A DNA stretch of 64,000 bases from Sclerodactyla briareus. Taxonomy: Eukaryota; Echinodermata; Holothuroidea; Dendrochirotida; Sclerodactylidae. The notes beneath the pieces were generated by a model. It ran no database searches. It saw nothing but the letters and a program-made list of their open reading frames with translations, and had not been told where the DNA came from. Both the position numbers and the translations under genes were made by a program. Every line of letters starts with the position of its first letter. Position 1 is the first letter of the stretch. Below, piece after piece: positions 48,700 through 60,368 of the stretch. The stretch is from NCBI GenBank assembly GCA_026419785.1, contig JAODTK010005420.1, positions 310,001 through 374,000 of the forward strand, given 5' to 3'.

Positions 48700-49740
48700 T
48701 TTTCCTAGCGGGACTTGTCTCACTAAGACTCCAGAGCGGGTCTGCCCTTCAGAGCCGTGAAGCCGTCTCTCCCTGCCTTCCCGAACCGGGTCTGCCCTCC
48801 GGAGCCGTGGGTAGGCTCTCTCAGAGCCTTGAACCGTCTCTGTCGGCTGCCGTCTCGAGTCGTGTGTCGACCTCTTCCGCCCCTCCGGGGCTGTGGTCGG
48901 ACTTCTTCGGTCCCTCCGGATTAGAATGGGCTCTGCCCGAGCCCGATGGTTCGGGGGGCCCTTCCCCGTTTTTCCAGTTCAGTGGTCGGCTCTAATCAGC
49001 CTCCTTGGCCAGACGGGCGTCTCCCCGGGCCGGTGTTAGCCCTACCGGCGACCCCTTGTGCCTGAGGGGCCTTCAGTCCCACTGTCTCTCTCTCTCTCCG
49101 ACTCCTCCTTAGCCAGATCAACCCTCCGAGCCCGTTCGACTTTCCTTCTCTCTGGAGCCGCAGATCGACTCTTCAAGTCCATCCGAAGCCCGCTCCCCTG
49201 TGCAGTGGTTCGCTCATCCCGGGCTTGCATATCCGAGCCCGACCTCCTGCCCTCCTGTGTGAGATTGGCCCTACAGAGCCGAGGACTTACCCCGCCGACT
49301 CCCAGAGCAGTGGTCGACTATTCCTGCCTCCTGGGTGAAGATCAGCCCTACCGAGCCGAGATCGAGCCCTGCCAACTCTCCAGAAGCATTGGTCCCAACT
49401 CTTCCGCCGGCTTCCCCTCCCCTTGGGCATCGATCCCCTGGGATTGGTTCATACCGAGCTTCCATAGCCGTAATCCGACTCTCCTGCCTTCCTATGTGAG
49501 GTCGGCCCTACTGAGCAGAGGATCGGGCTGCGGTCTTTCTGCCTCCTGAGGGCCCGAGAATCTCCCGAGCAGGGGTGGGCTCACCCGGGAATCCGAGCTG
49601 TCTTGAGGCCCTCCCGGGCCAGATCGGTACTCCAAGCCTGCCGTCGCGCCGCGCACCAACTTGCGACATTCGAAGCCAGGTCAGATCTTCGAGGCGGTGG
49701 GTCGACCCCACGGCGTCTGTGGGGTCGGGCTTCACACGTT
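48700..49740. repeat. Degenerate GC-rich repeats (CCGAGCC/GGTCGGC words)
   Basis: Phrases such as CAGAGCCGTG, CCTCCGGAGCCG, GCAGTGGT(C/T)CG, CTACCGAGCCGAG and TCCTGCC(C/T)TCC recur at loose spacing of about 60-130 bp. The periodicity is poor, so this reads as an old, diverged minisatellite. All reading frames within it are regarded as artefacts. Confidence 0.5.
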
Positions 49741-50268
49741 CAAGGACTTAACCTCTGACACCGTCGGAATTCTACCACGGTGGAGGCGTCAGGTGGGTGT
49801 CCGGTGCGGTCACGGCACGGGTACTGGGTGAAAAAGAAGTTCTTTCGTTAACGCACTCAACACTTCTTCTTCCCTAGGTAAGTCAGTGTTTCTCTACGGC
49901 ATCGAAGGCTTTCTCATTCCGTGAGATAGAGAGCCTCGCAAGGCCGCATAGATCTGAGCAGGGTTTCGCTCGGGTCACAATGTGCACTACCCCGGTGCAC
50001 CGCGAGCCTGGAGAGTCGGCCCTCCTCGTTCTCCCGAGCCCGCTTCCTCGAGAGACGGTATGCGAGCGTCTGTGGGCTTTACCACACGACGTTCGTTTCA
50101 TGTGCTTCTCCAAACCAGTCTCGGCCTAGCCGGTACGAGCGCTGCCTCTTGCATCTACAACCCAAAACCGACCAACAACCCCTGTTCGTGATGGACGGAC
50201 CCGCCTCTAGTGGCCCTGTGCTAGTCCGGTGCATAGTCCATGTGGTGTAAGTTGAGTAAGGAAATAGA

Positions 50269-50566
50269 TTCACAAAAAACTTACTGGTTTGTGAATCTGT
50301 GAACTACATATACTACCCATATTGGACGTACCCACCCTACCGTCCCAACTCCGGGCCATCACGGGGCGTCCTCCTTCGTCGGACCGCGAGCCTTCGCCAT
50401 CAATCCTTGGACGCCTTGCCTAGGAAAAATAAGAAGGACGCATAGGGTTGCCAGCCCGGACTACTGTAGAAGTTGCCAGATGTTCTAATGGCACGGGGTG
50501 GGGCAAAAGGGCAATATGGGTAAGTATTCGTGAGTTCAAAGCTTCACAAACCAGTAGTTTTGTGAA
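50269..50566. mobile_element. Short inverted-repeat element at the right edge of the GC-rich island
   Basis: The left end (TTCACAAAAAACTTACTGG then TTTGTGAA) and the inverse of the right end (TTCACAAAACTACTGG then TTTGTGAA) correspond over about 55 bp, reaching a CTTACCCATATT word on both sides. Length is 298 bp, with a GC-rich interior. It encodes nothing and fits a MITE. No convincing target duplication was found. Confidence 0.7.
50423..50520 (-). repeat. Right inverted arm bracketing the GC-rich island
   Basis: Imperfect reverse complement of 44073-44181 (see that entry); it lies inside the 50269-50566 element. Confidence 0.75.
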
Positions 50567-50569
50567 AAC

Positions 50570-51870
50570 CAGTCAAACCCATCAGTGATGAGAAAGGCGG
50601 AGCAATCTGTGCGTGGATTCAACTTGTCGATAAACTTGAACAATAAAACATATTTTGACCAATCAGGACGAATGTTTGCTTTGACATATGGCCTATTCAG
50701 CTCCCAGATGCCTCTGAGTCGTTGTTATTGTGAGCTGATTGCCATAGTGTGGACTGCTCCAATTTTAAAGGGGGCTTGTTGTGACCGGGGCGTAATCCTC
50801 AAAAAACTCTCTTTTGCAGAACTGCCAGCCCCTCAAAATCTGGTACGGTTTACATATCAGAGGGGGCCATCAAAAGCCGGACCAGGAAAGAAAAAAATCT
50901 CAAGATGTCTTGGTCCTAGATTTGACTCTAAGGGAAGGGGAGAAGAAAGATCAAGGTAGGTTTTGGCCACCGAACTGTCCAACTTCTGAATACAGGTAAT
51001 TCTGGATTTTGTTGACGAAAATCCTGGTTGTTTGCATTCTGGGGTAATTTGCCGTTGCGACGGGACATTTGATCCACTAATGGGGGAAAAACATTGATTA
51101 TGCAAACTCAGATTGTTAGTCATGATAAGTAAACATACTCCCCACAGTCTGACTCAGCCCCCCCCCTGAAATAACTAGGCCCTGTCTCCATTTCAAAAAT
51201 TATTAATTTGGTATTGTAATTATATTTATAGTCCTCAATAATGTGCGATGCGGATGGGACTGGACGTGGATGTTCAAGGGTTCAAAGTAAACTGAATTGA
51301 TTCTGAATCTGGATAGTTAGCATAGGCTTATAGCAAGTTAAAATAACTTTAAGAGAACCACTTTAGCAACTAAGAATAGCCCGTGCAAATTGCAAGGGAT
51401 TAAACCTGAGACACAGAAATTTATTCTTTCAAAAAAATTGGTGTTGGGCACACACAAACATCTAAACCTCACACGGATACACAGAACTCTTTCTCTAGCC
51501 ACTCTACTTAGGAACTTCTAAGTGGCTCTGAAACTTGTATGTGCATCGTTGTTGACATTCGGCACAAGCAGCTTCCTTATGACTTACTTTGAAGATCCAG
51601 GAAGAATAAAGGCAAACAGCTGCTCGTCCATGTCAGCAGCTCTCAGAAAAGAATCTGCGATAGCTCCCTTGAGTGGTATCGTCCAGTGCAAGAACTGTCA
51701 AGGAACACTTTCCTAGAGCGTCCTGTGGGGAGCATTACTAGCAGGAAGTCTCCATGATGGTACTCCTTGGAGGGGTATTTTTTGCCACCATGGCTACTGG
51801 ATCTGGAGGTCTCCCTAGCTAGGGCTTATGTGAAGCCAACCATTATAGATCTCCCGCATGGCAGTTGAAA
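50570..51870. other. No gene recognised
   Basis: GC content drops back to the level of the surroundings. The plus-strand 124-codon frame at 50585-50959 has no recognised domain. Confidence 0.3.
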
Positions 51871-51874
51871 TGAA

Positions 51875-52240
51875 TCATTGAAGTTGGAAAATTCCACTTT
51901 GATGGCTGAAGGATCTGAGTCCCCAGCCCGAATGCTTGAGTTTTCTCCAATGTCGATATGTCCAGGTTTCCCTGAGGGCCTGAGGTAGTGCAGTTAAAGA
52001 ATGACTGCGAATGCGCAACAGTTTCTGGACCATAGCTCCCTGAGCAATTCTGCCATACTCTACGATACGTTCACCTGTCAACAAAAGATGCTGGATCTCC
52101 CGCAGATCCATGGCCCCAGCAGCACTATAGGATTCTTTCGCAGTTTCACCACAGGACATTTGTTTACACATAGCGCTCAACCTCGCCTCCAATGCCATCG
52201 GTTGGGCCTCTCCCATGAGCAGTTGCACAAAAACTCCTGT
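51875..52240 (-). CDS. Possible exon of an unrecognised minus-strand gene
   Basis: A minus-strand frame of 117 codons has a soluble, helical-looking composition: VQLLMGEAQPMALEARLSAM near its start and DLREIQHLLLTGERIVEYGR in the middle. It is preceded upstream on the minus strand by a TGACAG acceptor-like sequence at about 52240. I recognise no family. It may belong with the minus-strand frame at 54075-54300, which is also acidic and soluble. Alternatives are a transposon gag-like fragment or chance. No donor site was chosen with confidence. Confidence 0.25.
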   Translation of the reverse strand, partial: TGVFVQLLMGEAQPMALEARLSAMCKQMSCGETAKESYSAAGAMDLREIQHLLLTGERIVEYGRIAQGAMVQKLLRIRSHSLTALPQALRETWTYRHWRKLKHSGWGLRSFSHQSGIFQLQ

Positions 52241-52699
52241 CAGACACTGAAACTAAAATGTCATGGGGGTCAGCGTAGCAACATGTATCTCGTTCTTGAA
52301 ACTGGCTCCTGCCCCATCAGACCAGTAGTGGACTTGTGATACTTCGAAGGGCAGGTCGCGTTACACATCAGTCAAACATGGCCTGGTTAAAACACAATAA
52401 CATAATAATCGTGGTTTTATAGTATATTTAGAGAGCAGAGTAGGGGATCCGTGCATCCAATCCCGGCATGGTCTCCTGGGCGATACGATAGGAAACGATG
52501 AGGGGAACACCTTGACACTTCTGTTGACCAATGGGCTTGCATGATTTCGTGTTGGTGCTTTGGGGTGTAGTTCTCCAGAAATTGAGAATGCAAGGTGAAT
52601 CTCGTCTGCTGGCGTGATGGTTCTTCTTATAGTGTTTCGCATGCAGAGTCTCTGGCATCTACGCATAATAATATCGAAGACTTATAATGTGCGCGAATC

Positions 52700-53095
52700 C
52701 GCAAAAAGCGCTCATTGCGCACACAGAGCTCACGAAGAAAGAAACAGTATAGCCTAGCACAACATAAAAACTGGCAGAGTTAAGCAGATCAAAGGCGAAA
52801 TTCTTCATGAGGATGTCTTCAAACCCAATTTAAATATGTCCAGTAAAGAGCATGTACATGCCTAGCAAATAGCTCCAGCTGGACTGAGGCTGCCCAGCAT
52901 TGGCCCAAGGACTTGTTCCCAGTTTGGCTTCTGGATCCTACTGTTGACATATTGTCCATGATAGTAGCCAATGTTCGTGACCTTGGCATATTTTTTTACC
53001 AGAAAACCTTGACAGTCCCAGCACATTAACAACATTTGTTGTGGTGCCACTTTTGCCTTGAACACGATCGGAAAAATCTGAAAGTTCTGCAATCA
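52700..53095. other. No gene recognised
   Basis: Spacer before the LINE remnant; only short unrecognised frames. Confidence 0.3.
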
Positions 53096-53099
53096 AGCA

Positions 53100-53720
53100 A
53101 CAACTGAAAAGATTATTACAAGCCTTTGTAATAGTAAACTAGACACATGTAACTTCTTACTATATGGCATCAGTAACAAGGATCTGACCAAACCTACAAA
53201 CTGATACAAAACATGGCTGCTCGTCTCATTACACTTAAACGAGACCACATAACCCCAGTTCTCCGAGATCAGCTCCACTGGCTTCCAATGGCAACAGAGA
53301 ATCGTCTTCAAGCTTTTTCTCCTAATCTACAAATCCACGTAATGGTTCTGCTCCTGTGTACATCTCTGGTTCCTGATCCCGTATACTCCACCTCGAAGAC
53401 TCCGCTCCGGGAATGTGAGACCCCTCAATAGCTCCCATTCGTGCTCGTACCAACACTTATGGAGAACACTCCTCCTCGGTTTCGGCCCCATTCTTTAGAA
53501 GCCACACCTACTTGCATTCGAAATCTGACATCCACAGAACACTTCAATAAACAGGTTAAAGCATTCCTCTACATGGTCGCATACGAAGGGCTCAAATTTG
53601 TATCATACCTTCCATCAGTTTTATGTGTTGTTTTGTTTTCTAATTTTTTCTCAGCTATAAGACGTTCTGTACTGTTTTTTGTGCTATACAAGAACAGTAT
53701 TATTGTTATTATTATATTAG
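53100..53720 (+). mobile_element. 3' end of a non-LTR retrotransposon (reverse transcriptase C-terminus and tail)
   Basis: Plus-strand frames read SKLDTCNFLLYGIS (about 53133-53172), then MAARLITLKRDHITPVLRDQ and LHWLPMATENR (53213-53310), then a GEHS...IRNLTSTEHFNKQVKAFLY region (53464-53570). This is the order at the C-terminus of many LINE ORF2 proteins (xSRLDYCNsLLYGlp, NxAARLI, ITPvLxxLHWLPv, YGeRsF, LPxxIR, FKxxLKtFLF). The frame shifts at least three times. The 3' end (53682-53715) reads GCTATACAAGAACAG followed by an ATTATTGTTATTATT tail, like the SINE at 41.8 kb. It is truncated at its 5' end, as is common for LINEs. Confidence 0.85.
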
Positions 53721-54074
53721 TATGTTTAATACTGGCGACATTCATCGCCCATGGAGATCCTACTTCTTTCTTCTCTAATGAGCATACAGTTTCCACCAGA
53801 ACATCATCTGCAGATGCAGGGAGGAGTGGCACCACCTTCTGTCATATGTTAATTACTGCACTGTCATCCCATCGCTTATGATATCTGCAGAGGCACACGT
53901 CTTATCTCCCGCCAGACATACATGTAGACACAATTGTGCTGAGGCTGCAACTCACAAAAATTTGATCTGCCTATATATCCATATCAATCTCTGTTACAAA
54001 CAGTCGATGAACCACTCCCAGATTGAAGAGAAGGAGTCTCTTCTGCCTGGATTCACTCTACCATCAGCTGGTTT

Positions 54075-54302
54075 TTACCAAGACAAATTCTTTCTTTCCA
54101 GGACACATTCTGCTTTCATGTCATCTTGTGCATAAAAGTCCTGCATCATCTGAATTTCTGCCTCTGACAAAGCATCACTCCTCCTCTGTTGTTCTTTGTC
54201 CCATTCATGCGCTTCCTCAGTTCTCACCCCTGGTGATGACTCCAAGGGCTTTGCAAAAAAATGGTCTTCGAGGTTGTTGTCATGGTCCCCGAACAAGTGC
54301 AG
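54075..54302 (-). CDS. Possible exon of an unrecognised minus-strand gene, acidic
   Basis: A minus-strand frame reads a hydrophilic, acidic stretch (FGDHDNNLEDHFFAKPLESS at the start, later EEAHEWDKEQQRRSDALSEA) and ends in LSW followed by GTAAAA, a plausible donor. It opens just after an in-frame stop, with an AG nearby that could be the acceptor. Composition is far from random for this AT-rich DNA. No domain is recognised. It could join the frame at 51875-52240 on the same strand. Confidence 0.3.
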   Translation of the reverse strand: MHLFGDHDNNLEDHFFAKPLESSPGVRTEEAHEWDKEQQRRSDALSEAEIQMMQDFYAQDDMKAECVLERKNLSW

Positions 54303-54304
54303 AG

Positions 54305-57300
54305 ACTACCTTGACTGCTTTCTTGGTAAATGGAGCAGGGTTTGTTCCCATATGGTTTGCATTGCACAGCCTCGGTTGGTGTTCCCTTGGGTCACCTGCA
54401 TTTCCTGTCTCTGTGCCGTTGAACTCTCTTTCTCTCTCTATTATTCTAATGATGGAGAATACATAAATAAGTCAAAAATGATCTGGACCATTCCCCAATA
54501 TAATCTGAAATAGTTAAACGGAGAAACTGAAATACCATGTAGGTCTTCTCAATGACAACTAGCCATCCTCAAGCGAAGGGGGGGATAAATGATGATGTGT
54601 CTTCCACGTGCATTAGTTTTAAGGAAGCAATGCTTGAATATGATTGGTAGATGAAGCATGCACACTATTGGCTGAGATACCAGTGTATTAAATCAGGTTA
54701 TAGGTCAACATGCAATTCGTGGAAGCAAGAAGAAAATACAGATAACGTTACACTCTCGCTCAATTTCTCCGTTCACAATGTCAGCTTTTGTCATTCCTTA
54801 TTTCGCAGCTCTCCCAGCTATGCTGTTTTCTTCTCGATGTCTTTCTCCTTGAAAGAAGCATGCAGTTCCCTGTTTTCCTTACTTCAGTTATATGCTCCCG
54901 TGATCTCTGAGTACTGGACACCCTGTTGGTTGTGGAAGTGCTCCGAATGACGGGGGACAGACTAGTACACTGTGTAGTGTACTGCAATGCACTATGCCAA
55001 CTGCATGGACTGTAATTCTACACAAAAGACCTGCCCGGCAGGTTGATCAACCCAGTGACTAATGCCAGGACAACTGAACATGGCTACTATTGTCCTCTGC
55101 CTAGCAACAGTGAAATAAACTGTCTGATGGCAGGCCCAGGGGCATTATACACTCATGGACCTACTAGCTGTAGAATGAACTAAGTCTCACTTTGATTGAG
55201 GAGTTATTTGTGGTGGAAATAAATTTTGGTTGAAGGTTCTGCCTACTTCACATTCTGAAAACATGTCCTGTCTGCAACAAAATATGCCCATCGGACTCAT
55301 TTTCAATAGTAAATTAATTACTCAGGGTAATTAAGTGAAGTGGAGAAAACAGACATTCAGGGTAGTGTCATATTGTAATCAGTAAGAGAATCCCCAAAAC
55401 CAAGGAAATTCACTCAGTCAATTATGAGTGATGGTGAAAAAATGTTTTAAATTTTTTGCAGACGGGACATTCCAATTTTTGCTAATTATTTAGTATTAAT
55501 AACCAGTGCTGCAGATACCTTGAAGTTGATTAATAATGTTCCTTAGTAGAACATGCTTATTGTGGCCTATTCACTTTTTTCTCATTTCTAAAGTTTAATG
55601 TCCCGTCCGCAACACAACTCCCAGGCTCATTACCTTGTATCGCTTAATTAATTATCATAGCAGTGACAAATAAAACGTTTGGAACTTTGACTTGGGCACT
55701 TAAATAATTGACTAACCACAGGTTGATTCCTGCATTTTAATTGCACCCTTCAGCTTCAATTTTTACTGTTGTAATGCGCCGTTTGCCTTGGGATGGTGTT
55801 TGTTGGTGGAGAGGAGAGGGGCACAGTGCCGCCTCTGGACTGAAGTAAAAGGGAAAGAGGGGAGTGCAATGTGAGAGTACCTAGTGGGTTTTGAACAAGC
55901 GCACTATGTAATCGTCGGTATCATTGGTGGGAGAAAATGTCTTGGTCTGTGGTGAGACTGGGATTCCCATATCTGATATGAAATTGAAGCTAGATGTCAC
56001 CTTGAAATTGTCAAATTAGAAGCTAGAACTGAAGTGAGGCCATCAGTCCAACATAAACTGTGGATGTCCACTGGAAAAAGTGCAGTGGCCTACAGCTGGG
56101 GGTGGGGTTCGCACCAAGTATTGAAGGACAACTGCATGTGAATATTAGGAGGCTAATATATCAGCTGAAGAAAAACTGAATGCGTCAGTCCAAACCTGAA
56201 GTTAATCCTACGACTTTATGAGTTACAGTCCTTTGAAGTTTGTGCATGGGTATTGTGCAAGATCTAAGCCTCCCATCATGCAATAATATTTGATGTCATA
56301 CTTGCACACCTGCAAACAATCTTTAGTTTTCTATTAGAATTCACACATTATTTTCCTTCCGAAAAGCAATTAGTTTATGAGAGAGGATTGCTGTAGTGGT
56401 TTTGTAGGTGTTGATGGTCACTTTGGTGAAAGACAACAGAACTTTTGCTAAATGTTGACTTATTCAACAAAATGAAACAATGAGTTACATGTCCATAACT
56501 TCCCTGTTGTTCAAGACCATCAGTGCATTCTCCCCGATGTCTCTACACAATGGACCAAATGTGGAAGGCCAATAACTCCACATAGGAACATCGTATTGAA
56601 ATGGGGTTTGGACCTAAAGAAACATTTTTCCATTTTCCGCGATATAATCTCGTGTATCCAATCCCGCAGTTGTCTTTTAACCATTACCACGACCCTAAAA
56701 ATTATACAACATGTGCAGACAATAGTGTACAGAAAGTATCTGTCATGGTGTTATTCCCTTTGCAAAGTTGAAGGGGGTTAAGGCGGAATGACAGAAGGGT
56801 GACAGGTAAAGGATGTTAAAAGAGGGGTGAGGATTCTAGGGCGATAGGCAGCAAAGTTGAGCTCTGATGTAGCAACCCATTGTCTAACTAGCCTATGAGT
56901 TTGAAAATTTGAAAATCAACATAAGGAACAGGCCACTGAGTATTGATCGGGAATTACAGTGCTTAGCCAGGCAATTGCTACTTGACAGTTATTTGACCTA
57001 TGTGGAATAAAATAGTCTAAAATCTTCACAGTTTGCTATCTCGTAATCGATCAGATTAATTTGGGGCTCAAGCCTAATGCATATGTGTGAAAGGCTGTAG
57101 GCTGGGGCATGGCATGCACTACAGTGGCCGTACATGCCAGTGAGATATGCCTGTAGGTTGTTACACAATAATCACTCACGCAGCTGTCTGTGAGCGCCAA
57201 GCAGACAACAAAACTTCTTTCTCAAAATTACAACTCCTTTCTCAAAGTTTTTCAATCATCGGATTGCATACAGACGAGGATTAAAAAAGAAGGGATCAAG

Positions 57301-57795
57301 CTGGAAAAATGTTTACACTCGAACAATATACATTCTTTGTAGCCATGCACCATTTATTTATATAAATCAAGGTTGTGTTCACTTCAGACAAGTGATTTTC
57401 AAATACTGGAAGAGGGACAACTGAACAATAAATGGCTCTATGAATATTTGAACTTGTCTATATCAGATTATTCCAATACACCAATTGACGTGTCCAACGG
57501 TCTACATGATAGACATTAAGGCATCAGTTTAAGACGAGAACAAAATATGCATGGGTAGAAGACACATTTCTTGGTGGTGCATATTCTCAGAGATGGGCAA
57601 GGTACTGGAAACAAACTATCACTTACTTGCTATTACCTAATACTGGTCCTCCAAAGATTGAATTGGAAAGTTTGGAAATCAAGGTAGGAATTCCAGTTTT
57701 TGATTCCTTGATGAGGTCAGAGAGAAGGAATCTATGCAGTCATGACAGTGGTGTGGTGTGTGATGCCCAGCCTTGTTAACACAATTACTCAACCC
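54305..57795. other. Mostly featureless; one small inverted repeat
   Basis: At 55456-55472 (TTGCAGACGGGACATT) and 55597-55613 (inverse, TTGCGGACGGGACATT) short arms face each other across about 125 bp. A further direct copy of the second arm lies at about 55263. A broken minus-strand coiled-coil-like reading lies near 54740-54900. No host gene was recognised. Confidence 0.35.
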
Positions 57796-57799
57796 ACTT

Positions 57800-58200
57800 G
57801 AATGAATCAAGTCATCCTTGATTGAAAATGTCAGAGGAGGGCTACTAAATTAATTAGTAGCCTGAGCGATTTCCCGTACCGAGAAACCAGCCGTCTTGGG
57901 CATTCATGGAGCTGAGGCGGGTTCGGGGTGAATTGATCCAGGTCTTCAAAATTGTCCATAGGCTTGATGGTTTGGCATTTGAGGACTTCTTTGAGTTTTT
58001 CCCATGTGACTACTACTCGTGGCACGCACCTCCATCTTTGAGTATCGTTGTAGATTGGGATCCTTCTGAACAGTTCTTTTCACGAGAGTCATCACCGAGT
58101 GGAATAGCCTTCCAAAATGTTGTTACGTCTAGAGTGTGAATGGCCTTCAGAATGCCCTTTGTTATTCTTCAGAATTGTGGAGAATTATGTAGCTCTTGGG
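57800..58200 (+). mobile_element. C-terminal remnant of a second, different non-LTR retrotransposon
   Basis: Plus-strand frames read RRATKLISSLSDFPYREK (about 57833-57890), then LELRRVRGELIQVFKIVHR (57909-57965), then FEDFFEFF and, in other frames, a TRGHA-like word and an EWNSLP-like word near 58100. This order (QRRATKLI, LxYxeRL, LexRRxRGDLIevyKilhg, FF, TRGHs, R..NeWNsLP) is the C-terminus of a well-known group of LINE reverse transcriptases, distinct from the 53 kb remnant. Several frameshifts occur. The 5' part is missing. Confidence 0.85.
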
Positions 58201-58417
58201 TTCGTTTGCATTTCTGAGGGTTGTGGTTCCAGGGTCGTTCTTAGGCCTATGTCCTTCCTGGCCCTTCCCCACTAAACTAAACTATGCCAGGCAGAAAATC
58301 CATGTAAACCTAAGCTTCTGCTCGTCTGATGTCTCGAATTGGAATTAGGTGTGTGGCTTATCATGAGCAAAGGTACCCTGTCTGTGTACGGCAGCTGAGA
58401 AAGTAATATTCTTTAAA

Positions 58418-58605
58418 TTTAGTGTGTAGCTTTCTTATCACGAGTACAGGAACCCTATTGGCTAGTTGGGGAAAATGGGAAATTTGTCAGATGTTATGTT
58501 TGCCCATAACGAGCGGTGCAATCTCCCATTTCTCCTTTTATCTGGCTATAGGTTGTCAGAAAGAGTCAAGGAATCACTAAGCCTTTTTGCTTCTGGTTTA
58601 ATGAT
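58418..58605 (+). repeat. Dispersed copy of the satellite edge and flank (copy 2)
   Basis: Starts within a monomer-like phrase (TTAGTGTGTAGCTTTCTTATC, one monomer end) and continues with GGAAATTTGTCAGATG, ATCTGGCTAT and GTCAGAAAGAGTCAAGG, matching 41262-41450 in the same orientation. No tandem array accompanies it here. Confidence 0.8.
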
Positions 58606-58753
58606 GCCTTTGTTGCTGACTATTAAATTCTGCAATGTACATCAAATGAAATCTACATCACTGATAACTAATAGAAATATGAGCTATGATACTAGTGTTG
58701 CTAAGATGGTAGCCCGTCAAACAGGTAAAATTGTGCGAAATATCGTGGAAAAC

Positions 58754-60081
58754 CAGTTGGGGGGGGGGCTGGAGTCGGTCCTCTCAATCTGAGTCCGAGT
58801 CCATCAAGTCCGAGTCCGAATCTTTGGCTTCCGAGTCCAGTCACAGTGTCCGAGTGCTTAATTTTGCTACAGGCACATGTTTTTTGAATGCAGCGGCTAC
58901 TATGTACTGACATGAAAAAAAGAGAGGATTAGGCTAGTCTTACTTCATGACGGTGCCAAATATCAGTTTCAGAGGTCTGATGATGTTGATAGCCGAGATG
59001 CCAAAGGGCAATAATACTATACTTTGGGTGCAACACAAATGGAGGTCGTCTTGTAGGCATGGGGGGGCATACAGGCAGATTCCAAAAAATGTTTTTTTTT
59101 ATAAATTAAGAATCAAATTTGTAAAATGTTGATTGCCATGCACTCTCTAGCATTGAAAATGATAGAGAATGAAACTGCGCTCTTCCACATTCATTGCCTC
59201 TTTTCATGGAATCTCTCTTCCTCATTGAACCCATCCTCCTCCTTTCTCCCTGTGAATCATTATTTTAATTCACATACATCATCTGCTGCCACATGAATAA
59301 ATCGAGCTGACGCATTTGGCATATCGATCAAGTAATATCGAAAGGTTACTGCAAATGTTAGCGTGCAAAAAGGCAATTGCGCCTAAATAAATCACAGAAG
59401 ATTGAACCTCTGACGGTAATTCCCAATGATCTACTCATACAACGAAAAAGTGGAGTACCCACTGCTAGTTATGATATCAAATTATGAAAAGCAAATGGTT
59501 AAGAAAGTCTCCTAAAATACACTGGCCACAGTGAAATGAAGATATAGCTATAAATCTCCCAAAGATCGTAATTTGACAAGATTGGAGTATTCCCAGGTTG
59601 TGTTAATGTTCGTGTTATGGATCATTATAAAACGGAGTAATGTTGGCGCGGTCATTAGTAGGGTCAGATTCTTCGAGGTTCAAAAAATAGGATCTATTTG
59701 GCCATGTTGATTACAATTGTAGCATTGTATAGTCAACTTCCGGCACAAGTTTAGCTTTTTGCTCGCATGTATTTGTTATCTCATAATTGATTGCATGTGA
59801 CAGTAAAACATGCGAGCGTGTGAAAATTATGTAATTACCCTCACAGAATTCAGACAAAACGGACCGCCGCAGTACTGGGAAAAGCTTAGGATACTTTTTG
59901 GCAAAAGCGTTGTGTGTTTTATTTTAGTTGTTCTTGTATGATCGTGAAAATCAAGTTCTGTATTCGAAAAAACAGAGGACTCGGGCCAGGACTCGGACCG
60001 AGTCCCGGGTCATTTGGGTCGAGTCCGAGTCATTGAAAATATGGACTCGAGTCCGAGTCACGACTCGCAGTGCCAGCACTG
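58754..60081. mobile_element. Candidate hAT-type element with iterated GAGTCCGAGTC subterminal repeats
   Basis: The right end, inverted, reads CAGTGCTGGCACTGCGAG, a hAT-like terminus. The left end starts CAGTTGG, a G run, then GCTGGAGTCGG. Both ends are followed inward by iterated GAGTCCGAGTC/GACTCGGACTC words (58795-58855 and 59975-60065). The flanks TGGAAAAC (58746-58753) and ATGGAAAC (60082-60089) could be a slightly diverged 8-bp duplication. No transposase is visible inside. Confidence 0.5.
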
Positions 60082-60368
60082 ATGGAAACAGTTTTCTATG
60101 AGTTGCGGAAAAGGTAGAATTCTGACTTGAAATGGTTCACAATATTTGTTGTGGACTCGTACGGTGTGAGGTGGGCATCACAGTGTCAGGAACTCGTTGA
60201 ACTTATTCTGAAACAGTCAAACCTTCAGAGCCATGTTGGTAAAATGATAATTGCTGTATGAGACAGAATGCAGAGTGTTTACATTACCTCTCATTCATAC
60301 ATGAGAAGTTGGAAGGCTGACCAGATCCACTCCTCGTCTCGCTTCAACCGATCCAGAGATGGAGAAAG

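Noticed and set aside
44770-50300. Ribosomal RNA genes
   Set aside because: Despite the spacer-like texture, no conserved 18S, 5.8S or 28S blocks were seen on either strand.
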